Origin: Vreelandella stevensii S18214
GTDB lineage: Bacteria > Pseudomonadota > Gammaproteobacteria > Pseudomonadales > Halomonadaceae
Direction of reading: 5' to 3'
Assembly (NCBI RefSeq): GCF_000275725.1
Contig: NZ_AJTS01000049.1
Span: 62,001-126,000 of the forward strand
Length of the DNA stretch: 64,000 nt
How positions within the stretch are numbered: position 1 is the stretch's first letter; the number at the start of each line of letters is the position of its first letter. Below, piece after piece: positions 54,541 to 63,918 of the stretch. The notes beneath the pieces are model-generated. The model worked only from the letters and a program-made list of their open reading frames with translations. It did no database searches and was not told the DNA's origin. A program made the position numbers and the translations under genes.

Positions 54541-54652
54541 GTGAGCGCCTACAATGGGGTGTCGCTGACGGGGCTTTCCCGTATGGCGCGGAGCGCCCGC
54601 CAGATCACGGCGTTCTTCACGACTCATAAAAATGAAAAAAGGATCGATAACA

Positions 54653-55663
54653 ATGACGCTGACACGCTCCATGGCTCGTTTGACCGCTGGCTTGGCCGGT
54701 GCTGCACTGCTTTCCGCCGCTTTTTCTGCACAGGCGCGTGAACTCTCTGTTTCCACGGTGTTGTCCGATGCCTTCCCCTGGGGCCAGGCCGCTGAAAAAT
54801 GGGCAGAACTGGTGGAAGAGCGCAGTGGCGGCGAACTGACGCTGCGGGTATACCCCAACTCCCAGCTGGTCTCCGGTGACCAGACCCGCGAGTTTTCCGC
54901 CATGCGCTCCGGGCTGATCGATGCGGCCGTCGGTTCGACCATCAACTGGTCGCCGCAAGTGCCGGAGCTCAATCTGTTCTCCTTGCCGTTCCTGATTCCT
55001 GACGAAGCCGCCGTGGACGCGGTGACCGGCGGTGAAGCGGGTGACATGGTCTTCGAGGCCATCGAGTCGCGTGGCGTCATGCCGTTGGCCTGGGGTGAAA
55101 ACGGCTTTCGCCAGGTGTCCAACTCCCGCGGCCCCATCAGCCAGCCGGAAGATCTGGACGGCCTGAAAATTCGCGTGGTGGGCTCGCCCCTGTTCCAGGA
55201 CACGTTCTCGGCACTGGGCGCAGACCCGACCCAAATGAGCTGGACCGACGCTCAGCCCGCCCTGACCACCGGCGCGGTCGATGGCCAGGAAAATCCGCTG
55301 TCGGTGTTCGACGTGGCGCGCATCGACCAGGTGGGCCAAGCGCATTTGACGCTGTGGAACTACATGAACGACCCGCTGATTTTTGCGGTGAACCAGCAAG
55401 TGTGGCGTACGCTCAGTGAAGAGCAGCAGACGATGCTGCGTGAAACCGCGCAGGAAGCCGGAGCGTGGGAAATCGCCATGACCCGCGAGCAGGAGCATGA
55501 GCGGCTGTCCGCCATTCAGGAACGCGGGGTGACCGTGACCGAGCTGACCGATGAGCAGTACCAGGCGTTCGTGGAGGCGACCCAGTCCGTCCATGAAAAG
55601 TGGGTGCCCCGCATCGGCGAAGCCCTGGTAGAAGCTGCGCAAGCGGCAATCGACGCACGCTGA
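54653..55663 (+). CDS. TRAP transporter substrate-binding protein DctP
   Basis: 336 residues with a Sec signal (LTAGLAGAALLSAAFSAQA, cleavage near 28). The DctP family is shown by SNSRGPISQPEDLDGLKIRVVGSPLFQDTF with the conserved Arg that binds the carboxylate, and by WTDAQPALTTGAVDGQENPL. The ATG at 54653 with AAGGAT 8 bases upstream is favoured over 54632. The substrate is probably a carboxylate, not identified. Confidence 0.93.
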   Translation: MTLTRSMARLTAGLAGAALLSAAFSAQARELSVSTVLSDAFPWGQAAEKWAELVEERSGGELTLRVYPNSQLVSGDQTREFSAMRSGLIDAAVGSTINWSPQVPELNLFSLPFLIPDEAAVDAVTGGEAGDMVFEAIESRGVMPLAWGENGFRQVSNSRGPISQPEDLDGLKIRVVGSPLFQDTFSALGADPTQMSWTDAQPALTTGAVDGQENPLSVFDVARIDQVGQAHLTLWNYMNDPLIFAVNQQVWRTLSEEQQTMLRETAQEAGAWEIAMTREQEHERLSAIQERGVTVTELTDEQYQAFVEATQSVHEKWVPRIGEALVEAAQAAIDAR

Positions 55664-55719
55664 TATTTCGCTAGCCGCTGCCGCCGCTCCCGAGCGGTGG
55701 CTATTTGTGTGGGGTTGCC

Positions 55720-56199
55720 ATGAAAGGCCTTCCTGATGCCCGGCCCGAACGCTGGCTGGGCGCCCTGGCGTTGATCATCATCTCGCTGATCAGCCTGGGG
55801 AACGTCATCACGCGTTACATTACCGGCGGTTCTTTCTCGTTTACCGAAGAGTTCTCGGTGTTTCTGCTGGTGGTGCTGACTTTTGCGGGCGCCTCCGTCG
55901 CCTTGCGCCACGACCGGCATATTCGCCTGGGCTTTCTGGAGCGCGCCTTGCCTCCAAAGTGGCGGGGCGTCCTGATCCTGTTCCAGGCGCTGTGTGGCTT
56001 GACGGTGTTGGCCCTGATTACCTGGTATGGCGGCAAGTTGGCCTGGCAGGAGCGGGAGTGGCAATCGACCTCGCCCGGGCTGGGGCTACCCCAATGGTGG
56101 TACTTGGTGTGGCTGCCGGTGCTGACACTGGCCATGAGCTGGCGATTGGTGCAACAGACCCGGGCGCGCTTGAAAGGGGAGTTTCCTCATGACGCCTGA
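55720..56199 (+). CDS. TRAP transporter small permease DctQ
   Basis: 159 residues, four membrane segments, with ITGGSFSFTEEFSVFLLVVLTFAGASVALRHDRHIRL, the DctQ hallmark. The ATG at 55720 is preceded by GTGGGG. It lies 56 bases after DctP and overlaps DctM by 11 bases. Confidence 0.93.
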   Translation: MKGLPDARPERWLGALALIIISLISLGNVITRYITGGSFSFTEEFSVFLLVVLTFAGASVALRHDRHIRLGFLERALPPKWRGVLILFQALCGLTVLALITWYGGKLAWQEREWQSTSPGLGLPQWWYLVWLPVLTLAMSWRLVQQTRARLKGEFPHDA

Positions 56200-57490
56200 T
56201 ATCTGGATGATTCTGGCGTTCGCGGGCCTGCTGATTGCCGGTGTGCCGGTGGCCTTCTCACTGGCGCTGGCCGGTTCTGTGGGCATTGTCGCGGGGCTCT
56301 CGCCCGACATGCTGGCGACCCTGGGCACCAACACCTATAACAGCATCGCCAAGTACCCGCTGATCGCCATTCCGCTGTTCATATTGACCGGACTGATTTT
56401 TGAGCGGGCAGGGGTCGCGCTGCGTCTGGTGCGCTTTGCTCAGGCCTTGATTGGCCCGCGCCATGGCGGCCTGGCGCTGGTGGCCGTGCTGGTATGCATG
56501 ATCATGGGCGGCATGAGCGGCTCGGGCCCGGCCGATGCTGCCGCCGTGGCCATGGTCATGCTGCCCAGCATGACCAAAGCGGGCTACCCGAAACCGTTTT
56601 CTGCCACGCTGATTGCGGCCTCTGCGTCGACCGCGATTCTGATCCCGCCCTCGGTAGCGCTGATTCTTTACTCCATCGTCGTGCCGGGAGTGGACCTGCG
56701 GGCACTCTTTGCCGCTGGCCTTTTTCCGGGCGTGCTGGCCGGGTTGGCACTGCTGGTACCCGCCATGCTGGTCGCCAAGCGCTACGGCTGGGAGGGCACC
56801 CCAGTGGAGGGGGCCGAGCGGCTGAGCGTACGCGGCACCTTTCGTGATGCCCTGCCTGCGCTGTTTGCGCCGATCTTGATCCTCGGTGGCCTGCGCTCGG
56901 GCCTGTTCACGCCTACCGAGGCTGCCGTTGTGGCCGTAGCTTATGGGGCGCTGGTGGGGCTGCTGCTGACCCGTGAGCTGACGCTGCGTGATTTATGGCA
57001 GCTGCTGGGCGAAGCCGCGATCATTTCGGGGGTCGTGATGCTGATCATTGCTCTGGCCGGTATTTTCGCCTGGGCAGGCACCATGCTGGGCACGTTCCGG
57101 CACATGGCCGAGTGGATCATTGGTTTGACGGATAACGGCGTACTGCTGCTGATACTGGTGATGCTGGCCGTATTGGTGGCGGGCATGTTGCTGGATGCGA
57201 TCTCCATTTATCTGATCATGATGCCGATTCTGATTCCGGTGATGCAGCATTTTGAGTGGAATCCGGTATGGTTCGGCATTCTACTGGCCATGAACATTGC
57301 CATTGGTCAGTTCACCCCGCCTGTGGCGGTCAACCTCATGGTGACCACCGAGGTCGCCAAAATTCGTCTGGAGCATACGATAGGCTGGGCCATGCTGTTC
57401 GTGCTGGCCATGGGCTGTGCGCTGGCGCTGGTGGCCATGTTCCCGAGCATTGCACTGTGGTTGCCGGGCGTGCTGGGCTATAACGTTTGA
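56189..57490 (+). CDS. TRAP transporter large permease DctM
   Basis: 433 residues, about 12 membrane segments, with GMSGSGPADAAAVAMVMLPSM, ILIPPSVALILYSIV and IAIGQFTPPVAVNLMVTTEVAK, the conserved sodium-binding and hairpin regions of DctM. It starts inside the end of DctQ. It completes a DctPQM importer driven by a sodium gradient, as expected for a halophile. Confidence 0.94.
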   Translation: MTPDIWMILAFAGLLIAGVPVAFSLALAGSVGIVAGLSPDMLATLGTNTYNSIAKYPLIAIPLFILTGLIFERAGVALRLVRFAQALIGPRHGGLALVAVLVCMIMGGMSGSGPADAAAVAMVMLPSMTKAGYPKPFSATLIAASASTAILIPPSVALILYSIVVPGVDLRALFAAGLFPGVLAGLALLVPAMLVAKRYGWEGTPVEGAERLSVRGTFRDALPALFAPILILGGLRSGLFTPTEAAVVAVAYGALVGLLLTRELTLRDLWQLLGEAAIISGVVMLIIALAGIFAWAGTMLGTFRHMAEWIIGLTDNGVLLLILVMLAVLVAGMLLDAISIYLIMMPILIPVMQHFEWNPVWFGILLAMNIAIGQFTPPVAVNLMVTTEVAKIRLEHTIGWAMLFVLAMGCALALVAMFPSIALWLPGVLGYNV

Positions 57491-57944
57491 TGCCTGGTGA
57501 CAACACGCACAGCCCGTCGAGGATACCCTATGCAAAAATGGTATGGCCCAGGCGGGCATGTTTAACGCTGACTAAACGTTATAGATGCGCAAACCCCGCT
57601 AAACTTATTCCCAATGGCGTACCGAGGCAATCCGCCGCTGCCCTCAGCAATGAGGCGTTCACCGTTGGTTGCCCTCGACATCCAGGAGGGTGGTGGTGTT
57701 GCCTGGTGGGTAGCTAGTGAACGGTAAAAACGTCTCTCGTGGCTGCCATCGCAAGCGTGAAATGGCTGTGCGCTTCGCCAAGTGGTTTTTTTTTCGCTAA
57801 AGTAGTCACTGTCGGCAGTAATTGCCGAGGTTGATAACAGACTGTCTTGACAACGTTTTGGAACTGTAGCACCTGAAGGGAACCGTTCTGCAGGTGGTTG
57901 CAAAGCGCATAACGCTCACAACATCAAGATAAAGAGGTGTATTC
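57491..57944. other. Intergenic region with RNA-like structure
   Basis: No convincing gene in 454 bases. Several foldable elements: CCTCA-GCAA-TGAGG (57642-57655, a GNRA tetraloop), enclosed by GAGGCAA/TTGCC arms (57625-57675); CGTTCAC (57656-57662) with GTGAACG (57717-57723); CGGCA-GTAAT-TGCCG (57813-57827). A T9 run lies at 57786-57794. This may be a leader RNA, a small RNA or attenuator for the TAXI operon, or just the DctM terminator; I recognise no known riboswitch. Confidence 0.4.
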
Positions 57945-58925
57945 ATGAAACGCCATGTATTTTCTACTGCGGCCTTCTCGGGCGCGTTCATCGCTGCGGC
58001 TTCCTTCGCCTCTCCGGCGGTAGCACAGGACCGTTACATCACCATCGGTACCGGTGGCCAAACCGGCGTTTATTACGTCGTGGGTCAGTCGGTGTGCCGC
58101 ATGGTCAACCGTGGCAGCGATGAGCACAACATTCGTTGTAACGCACCGTCCACCGGCGGTTCCGTGGCTAACGTCAATGGGCTGAAAAGCGGCGAGCTGG
58201 ACATGGGCGTTGTCCAGTCAGACGTGCAGTACCGTGCTTACCATGGTGAAGCCAACTTTGAAGAGGACGGCGCGTGGGAAGAGATGCGTGCGCTCTTCAC
58301 CATGCATGGCGAGCCGCTGACCGTAGTTGCTCGTGCCGATTCCGGTATTGAAAGCATTACCGACTTCCCCGGCAAGCGCGTCAACATCGGTAACCCCGGT
58401 TCTGGCCAGCGTAACACCATGGATGTGGTGATGAACGCGTTTGGTTGGGACGAGAGCACCTTCGCTCTGGCTTCTCAACTGGACGCTGCCGAGCAGGCGG
58501 CTGCGCTGTCTGACAACAACATCGATGCCATGGTGTACGTGGTAGGCCACCCGAACGGCTCTATCCAGGAAGCCACCACCACCATCGATGCGCGTCTGGT
58601 ATCGGTCACTGGCGATGAAATCGACAGCCTGATCGAAGAGTACCCCTACTACACCCGTTCCGTGATCCCGGGCGGTCTCTACCGTGGTAACGACGAAGAC
58701 GTCGAAACCTTCGGTGTGGCAGCGACCTTCGTGTCTTCCACGGCGGTAGATGAAGAGGTGGCCTACGAAACGGTCAAGGCCGTGTTCGAAAACTTCGACC
58801 GCTTCAAGCGCCTGCACCCGGCGTTCGAGAACCTGAACGAAGAAGACATGATCTCTGACGGTCTGACCGCACCGCTGCACGATGGCGCTGCGCGTTACTA
58901 CCGTGAGCGTGGCTGGATCGAATAA
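57945..58925 (+). CDS. TAXI-type TRAP substrate-binding protein
   Basis: 326 residues with a signal peptide ending AVAQD (near residue 28). YITIGTGGQTGVYYVVGQSVCRMVN is the TAXI family N-terminus, and the NIGNPGSGQRNT motif binds substrate. A cysteine pair (VC, RC, about 44 and 57) may form a disulfide in the periplasm. Family substrates vary (glutamate, alpha-ketoglutarate and others). AAAGAGG precedes the ATG. Confidence 0.92.
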   Translation: MKRHVFSTAAFSGAFIAAASFASPAVAQDRYITIGTGGQTGVYYVVGQSVCRMVNRGSDEHNIRCNAPSTGGSVANVNGLKSGELDMGVVQSDVQYRAYHGEANFEEDGAWEEMRALFTMHGEPLTVVARADSGIESITDFPGKRVNIGNPGSGQRNTMDVVMNAFGWDESTFALASQLDAAEQAAALSDNNIDAMVYVVGHPNGSIQEATTTIDARLVSVTGDEIDSLIEEYPYYTRSVIPGGLYRGNDEDVETFGVAATFVSSTAVDEEVAYETVKAVFENFDRFKRLHPAFENLNEEDMISDGLTAPLHDGAARYYRERGWIE

Positions 58926-58978
58926 GTACGGAAAAGCGATACTGCTGGCTAGGGTGAGCAGCGTCGTGATGAGTGATA

Positions 58979-59007
58979 AAGCGCGGGCACCTTGGGTGTC
59001 CGCGCTT
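58979..59007 (+). terminator. Hairpin between TAXI binding protein and permease genes
   Basis: AAGCGCGG-G-CAC pairs with GTG-T-CCGCGCTT around CTTGG, with CTTGTTG after it. It probably lowers permease expression relative to the binding protein, as is common in such operons. Confidence 0.6.
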
Positions 59008-59057
59008 CTTGTTGAAAGCACTGATTCACAGTGCTGACCATTAGGCAGGGCAAGCGT

Positions 59058-61661
59058 ATGCGTGATGACAAACAACCTTCGGCAGCCGCAGGAAGTGACC
59101 TGGAGGATATGGTCGCTTCCAGCGATACAGGGGCAAGGAAACCCCTGGGGGTGCCGGGTAAGCTGCTGGTAAGTATTGCAGCCGCCTGGTCGCTGTTTCA
59201 GCTATGGATTGCATCGCCACTTCCTTTCATGCTCGGGTTCGGCGTTTTCAACTCTACGGAAGCGCGCTCCATTCACCTGGCCTTTGCGCTGTTTCTGGCC
59301 TTCATGGCCTATCCCGCGTTCAAGCGCTCGCCGCGTGATCGCGTGCCGCTGCTGGATTGGGGATTTGCTGCGGTTGCTGCCTTTTGCGGCGCCTATCTGT
59401 TTTTGTTCTTTGGTGATTTGGCGCAGCGTCCGGGCAGGCCCATCACCCAGGACGTGGTGGTCGGCGTCGTCGGCATTGTGCTGCTGCTGGAAGCCGCCCG
59501 CCGTGCGTTAGGGCCACCGCTGATGATCGTGGCCGGGGTGTTTATCGCCTACTCCCTGTTTGGGCCTTATATGCCGGGTATTCTGGCGCATCGCGGAGTC
59601 AGCCTGAACGGCTTGATCAACCACCAGTGGCTGGGCACGCAAGGGGTGTTCGGCATTGCAGTCGGCGTCTCTACCAGTTTCGTTTTCCTGTTCGTACTGT
59701 TTGGCGCCTTGCTGGATAAGGCAGGGGCCGGTAACTATTTCATCAAAGTGGCCTTCTCGATGCTGGGGCACTTCAAGGGCGGTCCGGCCAAGGCAGCGGT
59801 AGTGGCCTCGGGCATGACGGGGCTGATTTCGGGCTCCTCGATTGCCAATACGGTCACCACCGGTACCTTTACCATCCCCATGATGAAACGCGTTGGCTTT
59901 AGCTCCGAAAAAGCGGGCGCGGTGGAAGTCTCCTCATCGGTGAACGGCCAGATCATGCCGCCGGTCATGGGGGCAGCTGCCTTCCTGATGGTGGAGTATG
60001 TGGGCATTCCCTATGTGGAAGTGATCAAGCATGCGTTCCTGCCGGCCGTCATTTCTTATATTGCGTTGATCTACATCGTTCACCTCGAAGCACTGAAGGC
60101 GAACATGACTGGCCTGCCGTCCAGCAACCCGGCACGCCCGTTGATCAATAAGGTGCTGGGCTTCCTGACCGGCCTGATTCTGATCATGGCCCTCTCGTTT
60201 GCTGTCTATTACGGATTGGGCTGGCTAAAGCCGCTGTTGGGTGATGCGACCCCGTGGGTCGTCGCAGTGCTGCTGGCAGTGACCTATGTGGGCCTGTTGA
60301 AGATCGGTTCGGGCTACCCCGAGCTGGAGATGGACGACCCCAACTCCAAGGTCGTCACGCTGCCACAGACGCGTCCCACGGTCATGGTCGGGCTGCACTA
60401 CATCCTGCCGGTGGTGGTACTGGTCTGGTGCTTGATGGTCGAACGGCTCTCGCCGGGGCTGTCTGCCTTCTGGGCAACCGTGTTCATGATCTTCATCATG
60501 GTCACCCAGCGGCCAATCACCGCTCTGTTCCGTGGCCGTAGCAAAATGGCCGCCGACATCAAGGAAGGTTTCCTTGACCTCTGGGATGGTCTGGTGGCCG
60601 GTGCCCGCAACATGATTGGGATCGGTATCGCCACGGCCACTGCCGGGATCGTGGTGGGTGCGGTATCCCAGACCGGCGTAGGCCTGGTGCTGGCCGACGT
60701 GGTCGAAGTGCTGTCCGGTGGCAACCTGATGTTGATTCTGCTGCTGACGGCGCTGCTGAGCCTGATTCTGGGCATGGGGCTGCCGACCACCGCCAACTAC
60801 ATCGTGGTGTCAGCACTGATGGCCCCCGTTATCGTGCTGCTGGGCCAGCAGAATGGCTTGATCGTTCCGCTGATTGCCGTGCATCTGTTCGTGTTCTACT
60901 TCGGCATCATGGCCGACGTGACGCCACCGGTGGGCCTGGCATCGTTTGCGGCCGCAGCGGTATCCGGCGGTGACCCCCTGCGAACGGGCTTCCAGGCGTT
61001 CTATTACAGCCTGCGCACAGCGGCGCTGCCGTTCCTGTTCATCTTCAATACCGACCTGCTGCTGATCGACGTGTCGTTTATGCAGGGGATCGTGATTTTT
61101 GTCATCGCGACCATCGCCATGCTGATCTTCGCGGCGGGTACTCAGGGGTACATGCTGGTCCGCAGCCGCTGGTACGAGTCGCTGCTGCTGCTGCTGGTCG
61201 CCTTCACCCTGTTCCGCCCCGGCTACTGGATGGACCGCATCCATGATCCGTACGAGTCGGTGCCGCCAGCTCAGTTCGCGGAAGCGCTCGGCCAAGTCGA
61301 GGATGGCAGTAATCTGCGGGTGCAGATCGCCGGTGAGGACAATTTCGGCGACCCCATGACCACGTATATTCTGGTGCCCGTACCGCGTGGCGATTCCGCT
61401 GAAGAACGCATGGAGCGTCTGGGCATGGAGCTGTGGGTAGACGGTGATCAGGCCACGGTCGACTTCGTGCAGTTCGGCGGTCTGGCGCAGGATCTGGGCT
61501 TCGACTTCGATCAGGAAATCATCGAAGTATTGGCGCCCGTCGACCGTTGGGCGAAAGAGTGGATGTGGATTCCCGGGTTCGCCCTCTTTGCTTTCGTTGT
61601 GTTACTGCAACGCCGCCGTCGCGACAAGGAACGTGCGGCAACGACTTCGGCGGCCACCTGA
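59058..61661 (+). CDS. Fused TRAP permease (DctQM-type) with DUF3394 tail
   Basis: 867 residues. The fused 4TM/12TM permease of TAXI systems spans about 45-720 (GMTGLISGSSIANTVTTGTFT, SSSVNGQIMPPVMGAAAF, MGLPTTANYIVVSALMAPVI, HLFVFYFGIMADVTPPVGLASFAAAA). A C-terminal DUF3394 region follows, with soluble RVQIAGEDNFGD and a final membrane segment. The ATG at 59058 is preferred over the GTG at 59031. It pairs with the TAXI protein upstream. A UspA gene follows 13 bases later. Confidence 0.93.
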   Translation: MRDDKQPSAAAGSDLEDMVASSDTGARKPLGVPGKLLVSIAAAWSLFQLWIASPLPFMLGFGVFNSTEARSIHLAFALFLAFMAYPAFKRSPRDRVPLLDWGFAAVAAFCGAYLFLFFGDLAQRPGRPITQDVVVGVVGIVLLLEAARRALGPPLMIVAGVFIAYSLFGPYMPGILAHRGVSLNGLINHQWLGTQGVFGIAVGVSTSFVFLFVLFGALLDKAGAGNYFIKVAFSMLGHFKGGPAKAAVVASGMTGLISGSSIANTVTTGTFTIPMMKRVGFSSEKAGAVEVSSSVNGQIMPPVMGAAAFLMVEYVGIPYVEVIKHAFLPAVISYIALIYIVHLEALKANMTGLPSSNPARPLINKVLGFLTGLILIMALSFAVYYGLGWLKPLLGDATPWVVAVLLAVTYVGLLKIGSGYPELEMDDPNSKVVTLPQTRPTVMVGLHYILPVVVLVWCLMVERLSPGLSAFWATVFMIFIMVTQRPITALFRGRSKMAADIKEGFLDLWDGLVAGARNMIGIGIATATAGIVVGAVSQTGVGLVLADVVEVLSGGNLMLILLLTALLSLILGMGLPTTANYIVVSALMAPVIVLLGQQNGLIVPLIAVHLFVFYFGIMADVTPPVGLASFAAAAVSGGDPLRTGFQAFYYSLRTAALPFLFIFNTDLLLIDVSFMQGIVIFVIATIAMLIFAAGTQGYMLVRSRWYESLLLLLVAFTLFRPGYWMDRIHDPYESVPPAQFAEALGQVEDGSNLRVQIAGEDNFGDPMTTYILVPVPRGDSAEERMERLGMELWVDGDQATVDFVQFGGLAQDLGFDFDQEIIEVLAPVDRWAKEWMWIPGFALFAFVVLLQRRRRDKERAATTSAAT

Positions 61662-61674
61662 GGAGATGACGATC

Positions 61675-62103
61675 ATGTATCAGAAAATCCTGTTACCGGT
61701 GGATCTGAACGAAGAAGCGTCTTGGAAGAAGGCCTTGCCCACGGCGATCACGCTGTGTCAGACCTTCGGGGCGTCGCTGCATATCGTGACGGTGCTGCCG
61801 GAGTTCAAGATGCCCATGGTGGGCGCCTATTTTCCGAAGAACTTCTCGGAAAAAGCTCACACGGCCATCAAGGAGGCGCAGCACACGTTCATCAAGGAGC
61901 ATGTGCCCGAAGGGATCAAAACCCAGAGCGTGATCGTCGACGGCTCGCCCTGGGAGGCCATTATCAAGGTCGGCAAGAAAATCGATGCCGACCTGATCGT
62001 GATGGCCTCGCATACCAAGCGTAAGTTCGTCGATTACGTGCTGGGGCCCAACGCCGAGCATGTCGTGCACCATGCCAAGGTGTCGGTCATGATCGTGCGC
62101 TAG
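61675..62103 (+). CDS. Universal stress protein of the TRAP operon (TeaD-like)
   Basis: 142-residue UspA-family protein with the ATP-binding G-x2-G-x9-G-S/T region (DADLIVMASHTKRKFVDYVLGPNAEHVVHHAKVSVMIVR). AGGAG lies 9 bases before ATG 61675; the ATG at 61666 has no spacing. In Halomonas elongata the UspA protein TeaD is encoded with the ectoine TRAP importer TeaABC and regulates it; here it follows a TAXI importer, so a similar brake on transport is plausible. The last ~37 residues are typical of UspA rather than diagnostic of TeaD. Confidence 0.88.
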   Translation: MYQKILLPVDLNEEASWKKALPTAITLCQTFGASLHIVTVLPEFKMPMVGAYFPKNFSEKAHTAIKEAQHTFIKEHVPEGIKTQSVIVDGSPWEAIIKVGKKIDADLIVMASHTKRKFVDYVLGPNAEHVVHHAKVSVMIVR

Positions 62104-62128
62104 CCGCGCGCTCCGAAAGCTCCGACGC

Positions 62129-62162
62129 AACGCGCCAGGCATCTTGCCTGGCGCGTTTTTTT
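62129..62162 (+). terminator. Terminator of the TAXI-UspA operon
   Basis: AACGCGCCAGGC pairs with GCCTGGCGCGTT around ATCTT and runs into T7. Confidence 0.95.
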
Positions 62163-62289
62163 GCATATTAACCCGCGCTAACGCATCGAATTAATCGTTG
62201 GTAATCGGCCCTGTTGAGGATTTTTTGTACGCGACTCCGTCAAAACACGTCGCTCCATGGCAACTCAACTACATTAAAAGAGCATTAAG

Positions 62290-62310
62290 CCATTAACGTG
62301 GAATTAATGG
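62290..62310. promoter_or_regulatory. CCATTAA-N7-TTAATGG inverted repeat
   Basis: A perfect 7-bp inverted repeat 83 bases before the DUF2189 start, in an AT-rich stretch with further ATTAA copies. Operator-like; the binding protein is unknown. Confidence 0.4.
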
Positions 62311-62392
62311 TGTCATCACGCAGGGTAACGTTTTGCTTGCCTGGGTGTTTGGTGCAACAACGCCATTTGGGGTAAATCACGGGAGTTACGCC

Positions 62393-63208
62393 ATGAATGC
62401 AACAACAAAAACACAGCCAGTGGCAGGTGTGCCCAACGTCAAGATCACCATTAACAAGGTCGGGATGGACAGGCCGCGGGCCTGGCTGGCCGCGGGTGTG
62501 GAAGATTTTCGTCGCGCGTCCGCCATCAGCCTGGCGTACGGGCTGTTCTGGGTGGGCTTGAGCATTGCCATTACGGCAGGTGCCTTTACGCTGGGTTACT
62601 GGTATTGGCTGCTGCCGATGATTGCCGGGTTCATGTTCGTGGGCCCGCTGGTGGCGGTAGGCTCTTACGGCATCAGCCGGGCACTCGAGCAGGGGCGTGC
62701 GCCCACCCTGGGGGACGCTTTTGGCAGTTGGAAGCCCCACGCGGGGCAACTGGCCATGATGGGCGTCATGATGATGATTTTCTTCCTCGCCTGGATTCGT
62801 CTGGCCACGCTACTGTTCGCGCTGTTTTTCGGTTTCGAAGTGCCTAGTCCGGCTACCCTGTATACCGCACTGCTCACTACGCCCGAAGGGCTAGGCATGC
62901 TGGCGGTGGGCACCGTGGCAGGTGGTGTGCTGGCCTTTGGCGCATTTGCCATCAGCGCCGTGGCCATTCCAACCCTGATGGATCAGGACTTGACCTTCAT
63001 GGAGGGCATCGAGGCCAGCGTGCGCTGCGTGGCGCGTAACTTCCGCCCCATGCTGCTATGGGCTGCCATTCTGACTGGCTGTGTGCTGGTGGGCGTGATG
63101 ACGTTCTACATCGGCCTGGCGCTGATTCTGCCTGTACTCGGTCATGCCAGTTGGCACGCCTACGAAGAGCTGGTGCGCTTTGAACCCGTTGAGCAGCTGA
63201 AAAGCTGA
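62393..63208 (+). CDS. DUF2189 membrane protein
   Basis: 271 residues with about six membrane segments, strongly hydrophobic throughout. The N-terminal NKVGMDRPRAWLAAGVEDFRRA and FVGPLVAVGSYGISRALEQG fit DUF2189 proteins of unknown function. The ATG at 62393 has GGGAG 7 bases upstream. Stands alone, with terminators before and after. Confidence 0.8.
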   Translation: MNATTKTQPVAGVPNVKITINKVGMDRPRAWLAAGVEDFRRASAISLAYGLFWVGLSIAITAGAFTLGYWYWLLPMIAGFMFVGPLVAVGSYGISRALEQGRAPTLGDAFGSWKPHAGQLAMMGVMMMIFFLAWIRLATLLFALFFGFEVPSPATLYTALLTTPEGLGMLAVGTVAGGVLAFGAFAISAVAIPTLMDQDLTFMEGIEASVRCVARNFRPMLLWAAILTGCVLVGVMTFYIGLALILPVLGHASWHAYEELVRFEPVEQLKS

Positions 63209-63304
63209 AAAGCTGACGGTACCTTGAGGCCACTGCTTCACCTGGCTGGCAGGATGTAACCGGCTCTTTACCAAAAACATCGTCATTAGCCTGACCCGGG
63301 AATC

Positions 63305-63340
63305 GAGATGGCGTACCCTAAGCGCCATCTCTTTTTATTT
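63305..63340 (+). terminator. Terminator of the DUF2189 gene
   Basis: GAGATGGCG (63305-63313) pairs with CGCCATCTC (63323-63331), then TTTTTATTT. Confidence 0.9.
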
Positions 63341-63402
63341 GTGCCTGTCGCAAGGTTTGGGCGAAGGGTGCGCTCAGCACAATACGATACGAGGGCTTGT
63401 TA

Positions 63403-63918
63403 GTGAAAGCGTTGTTATTGGGGTGCTTCATGCTGGCGTTCAGCATTCCTCATGCGGGGCTGGCAGAAATGACTGCGCCACTGGCGTTGCCAGAAGGACA
63501 TGTCATGCTCACCGTCGATGGTCGTGTTGGGGCCACTAACGTAGGGCATCAAGCGCAATTTGATCGCGAGTTGCTGCTGACATTGCCTCAGCATTCGTTT
63601 ACCACGGGAACCCCGTGGACAGAGGGCAAGAGTGACTATCGCGGCCCTTTGATGCGCACCCTGCTGGAGTTTCTGGAGGCAGAGGGCGAGACAGTCAAGG
63701 TGGCCGCACTGAATGGTTACGAGGCGGAAATTCCGGTCAGTGATTTTTACGACTACGATGTCATCCTGGCGCTCGCGCGTGACGATCGTGACATTCCAAT
63801 TCGTGAGTATGGCCCCTTATGGGTGCTTTATCCCTTTGATCAGGACGAAGCACTGCTGAGCGAGCGGATGCGCTTCAGGTCGGTCTGGCAGGTCATGCAT
63901 ATCCATGTCGGCCAGTGA
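63403..63918 (+). CDS. Periplasmic SUOX-fold-like oxidoreductase domain protein
   Basis: 171 residues with a signal peptide (ALLLGCFMLAFSIPHAGLA). The mature part resembles the molybdopterin-binding oxidoreductase domain (LTLPQHSFTTGTPWTEG, YRGPLMRTLLEF, PLWVLYPFD). It has no cysteine after the signal, so the usual Mo-ligating Cys is missing. Start GTG 63403 has GAGGG upstream; TTG 63397 has none. It overlaps the next gene by 14 bases, so the two probably work as a pair with this protein as periplasmic sensor or partner. Confidence 0.7.
   Translation: MKALLLGCFMLAFSIPHAGLAEMTAPLALPEGHVMLTVDGRVGATNVGHQAQFDRELLLTLPQHSFTTGTPWTEGKSDYRGPLMRTLLEFLEAEGETVKVAALNGYEAEIPVSDFYDYDVILALARDDRDIPIREYGPLWVLYPFDQDEALLSERMRFRSVWQVMHIHVGQ

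Noticed and set aside
57562-57903. 113-codon minus-strand frame in the DctM/TAXI gap
   Set aside because: No ribosome binding site, no family resemblance and mixed composition. It lies over the structured intergenic sequence.
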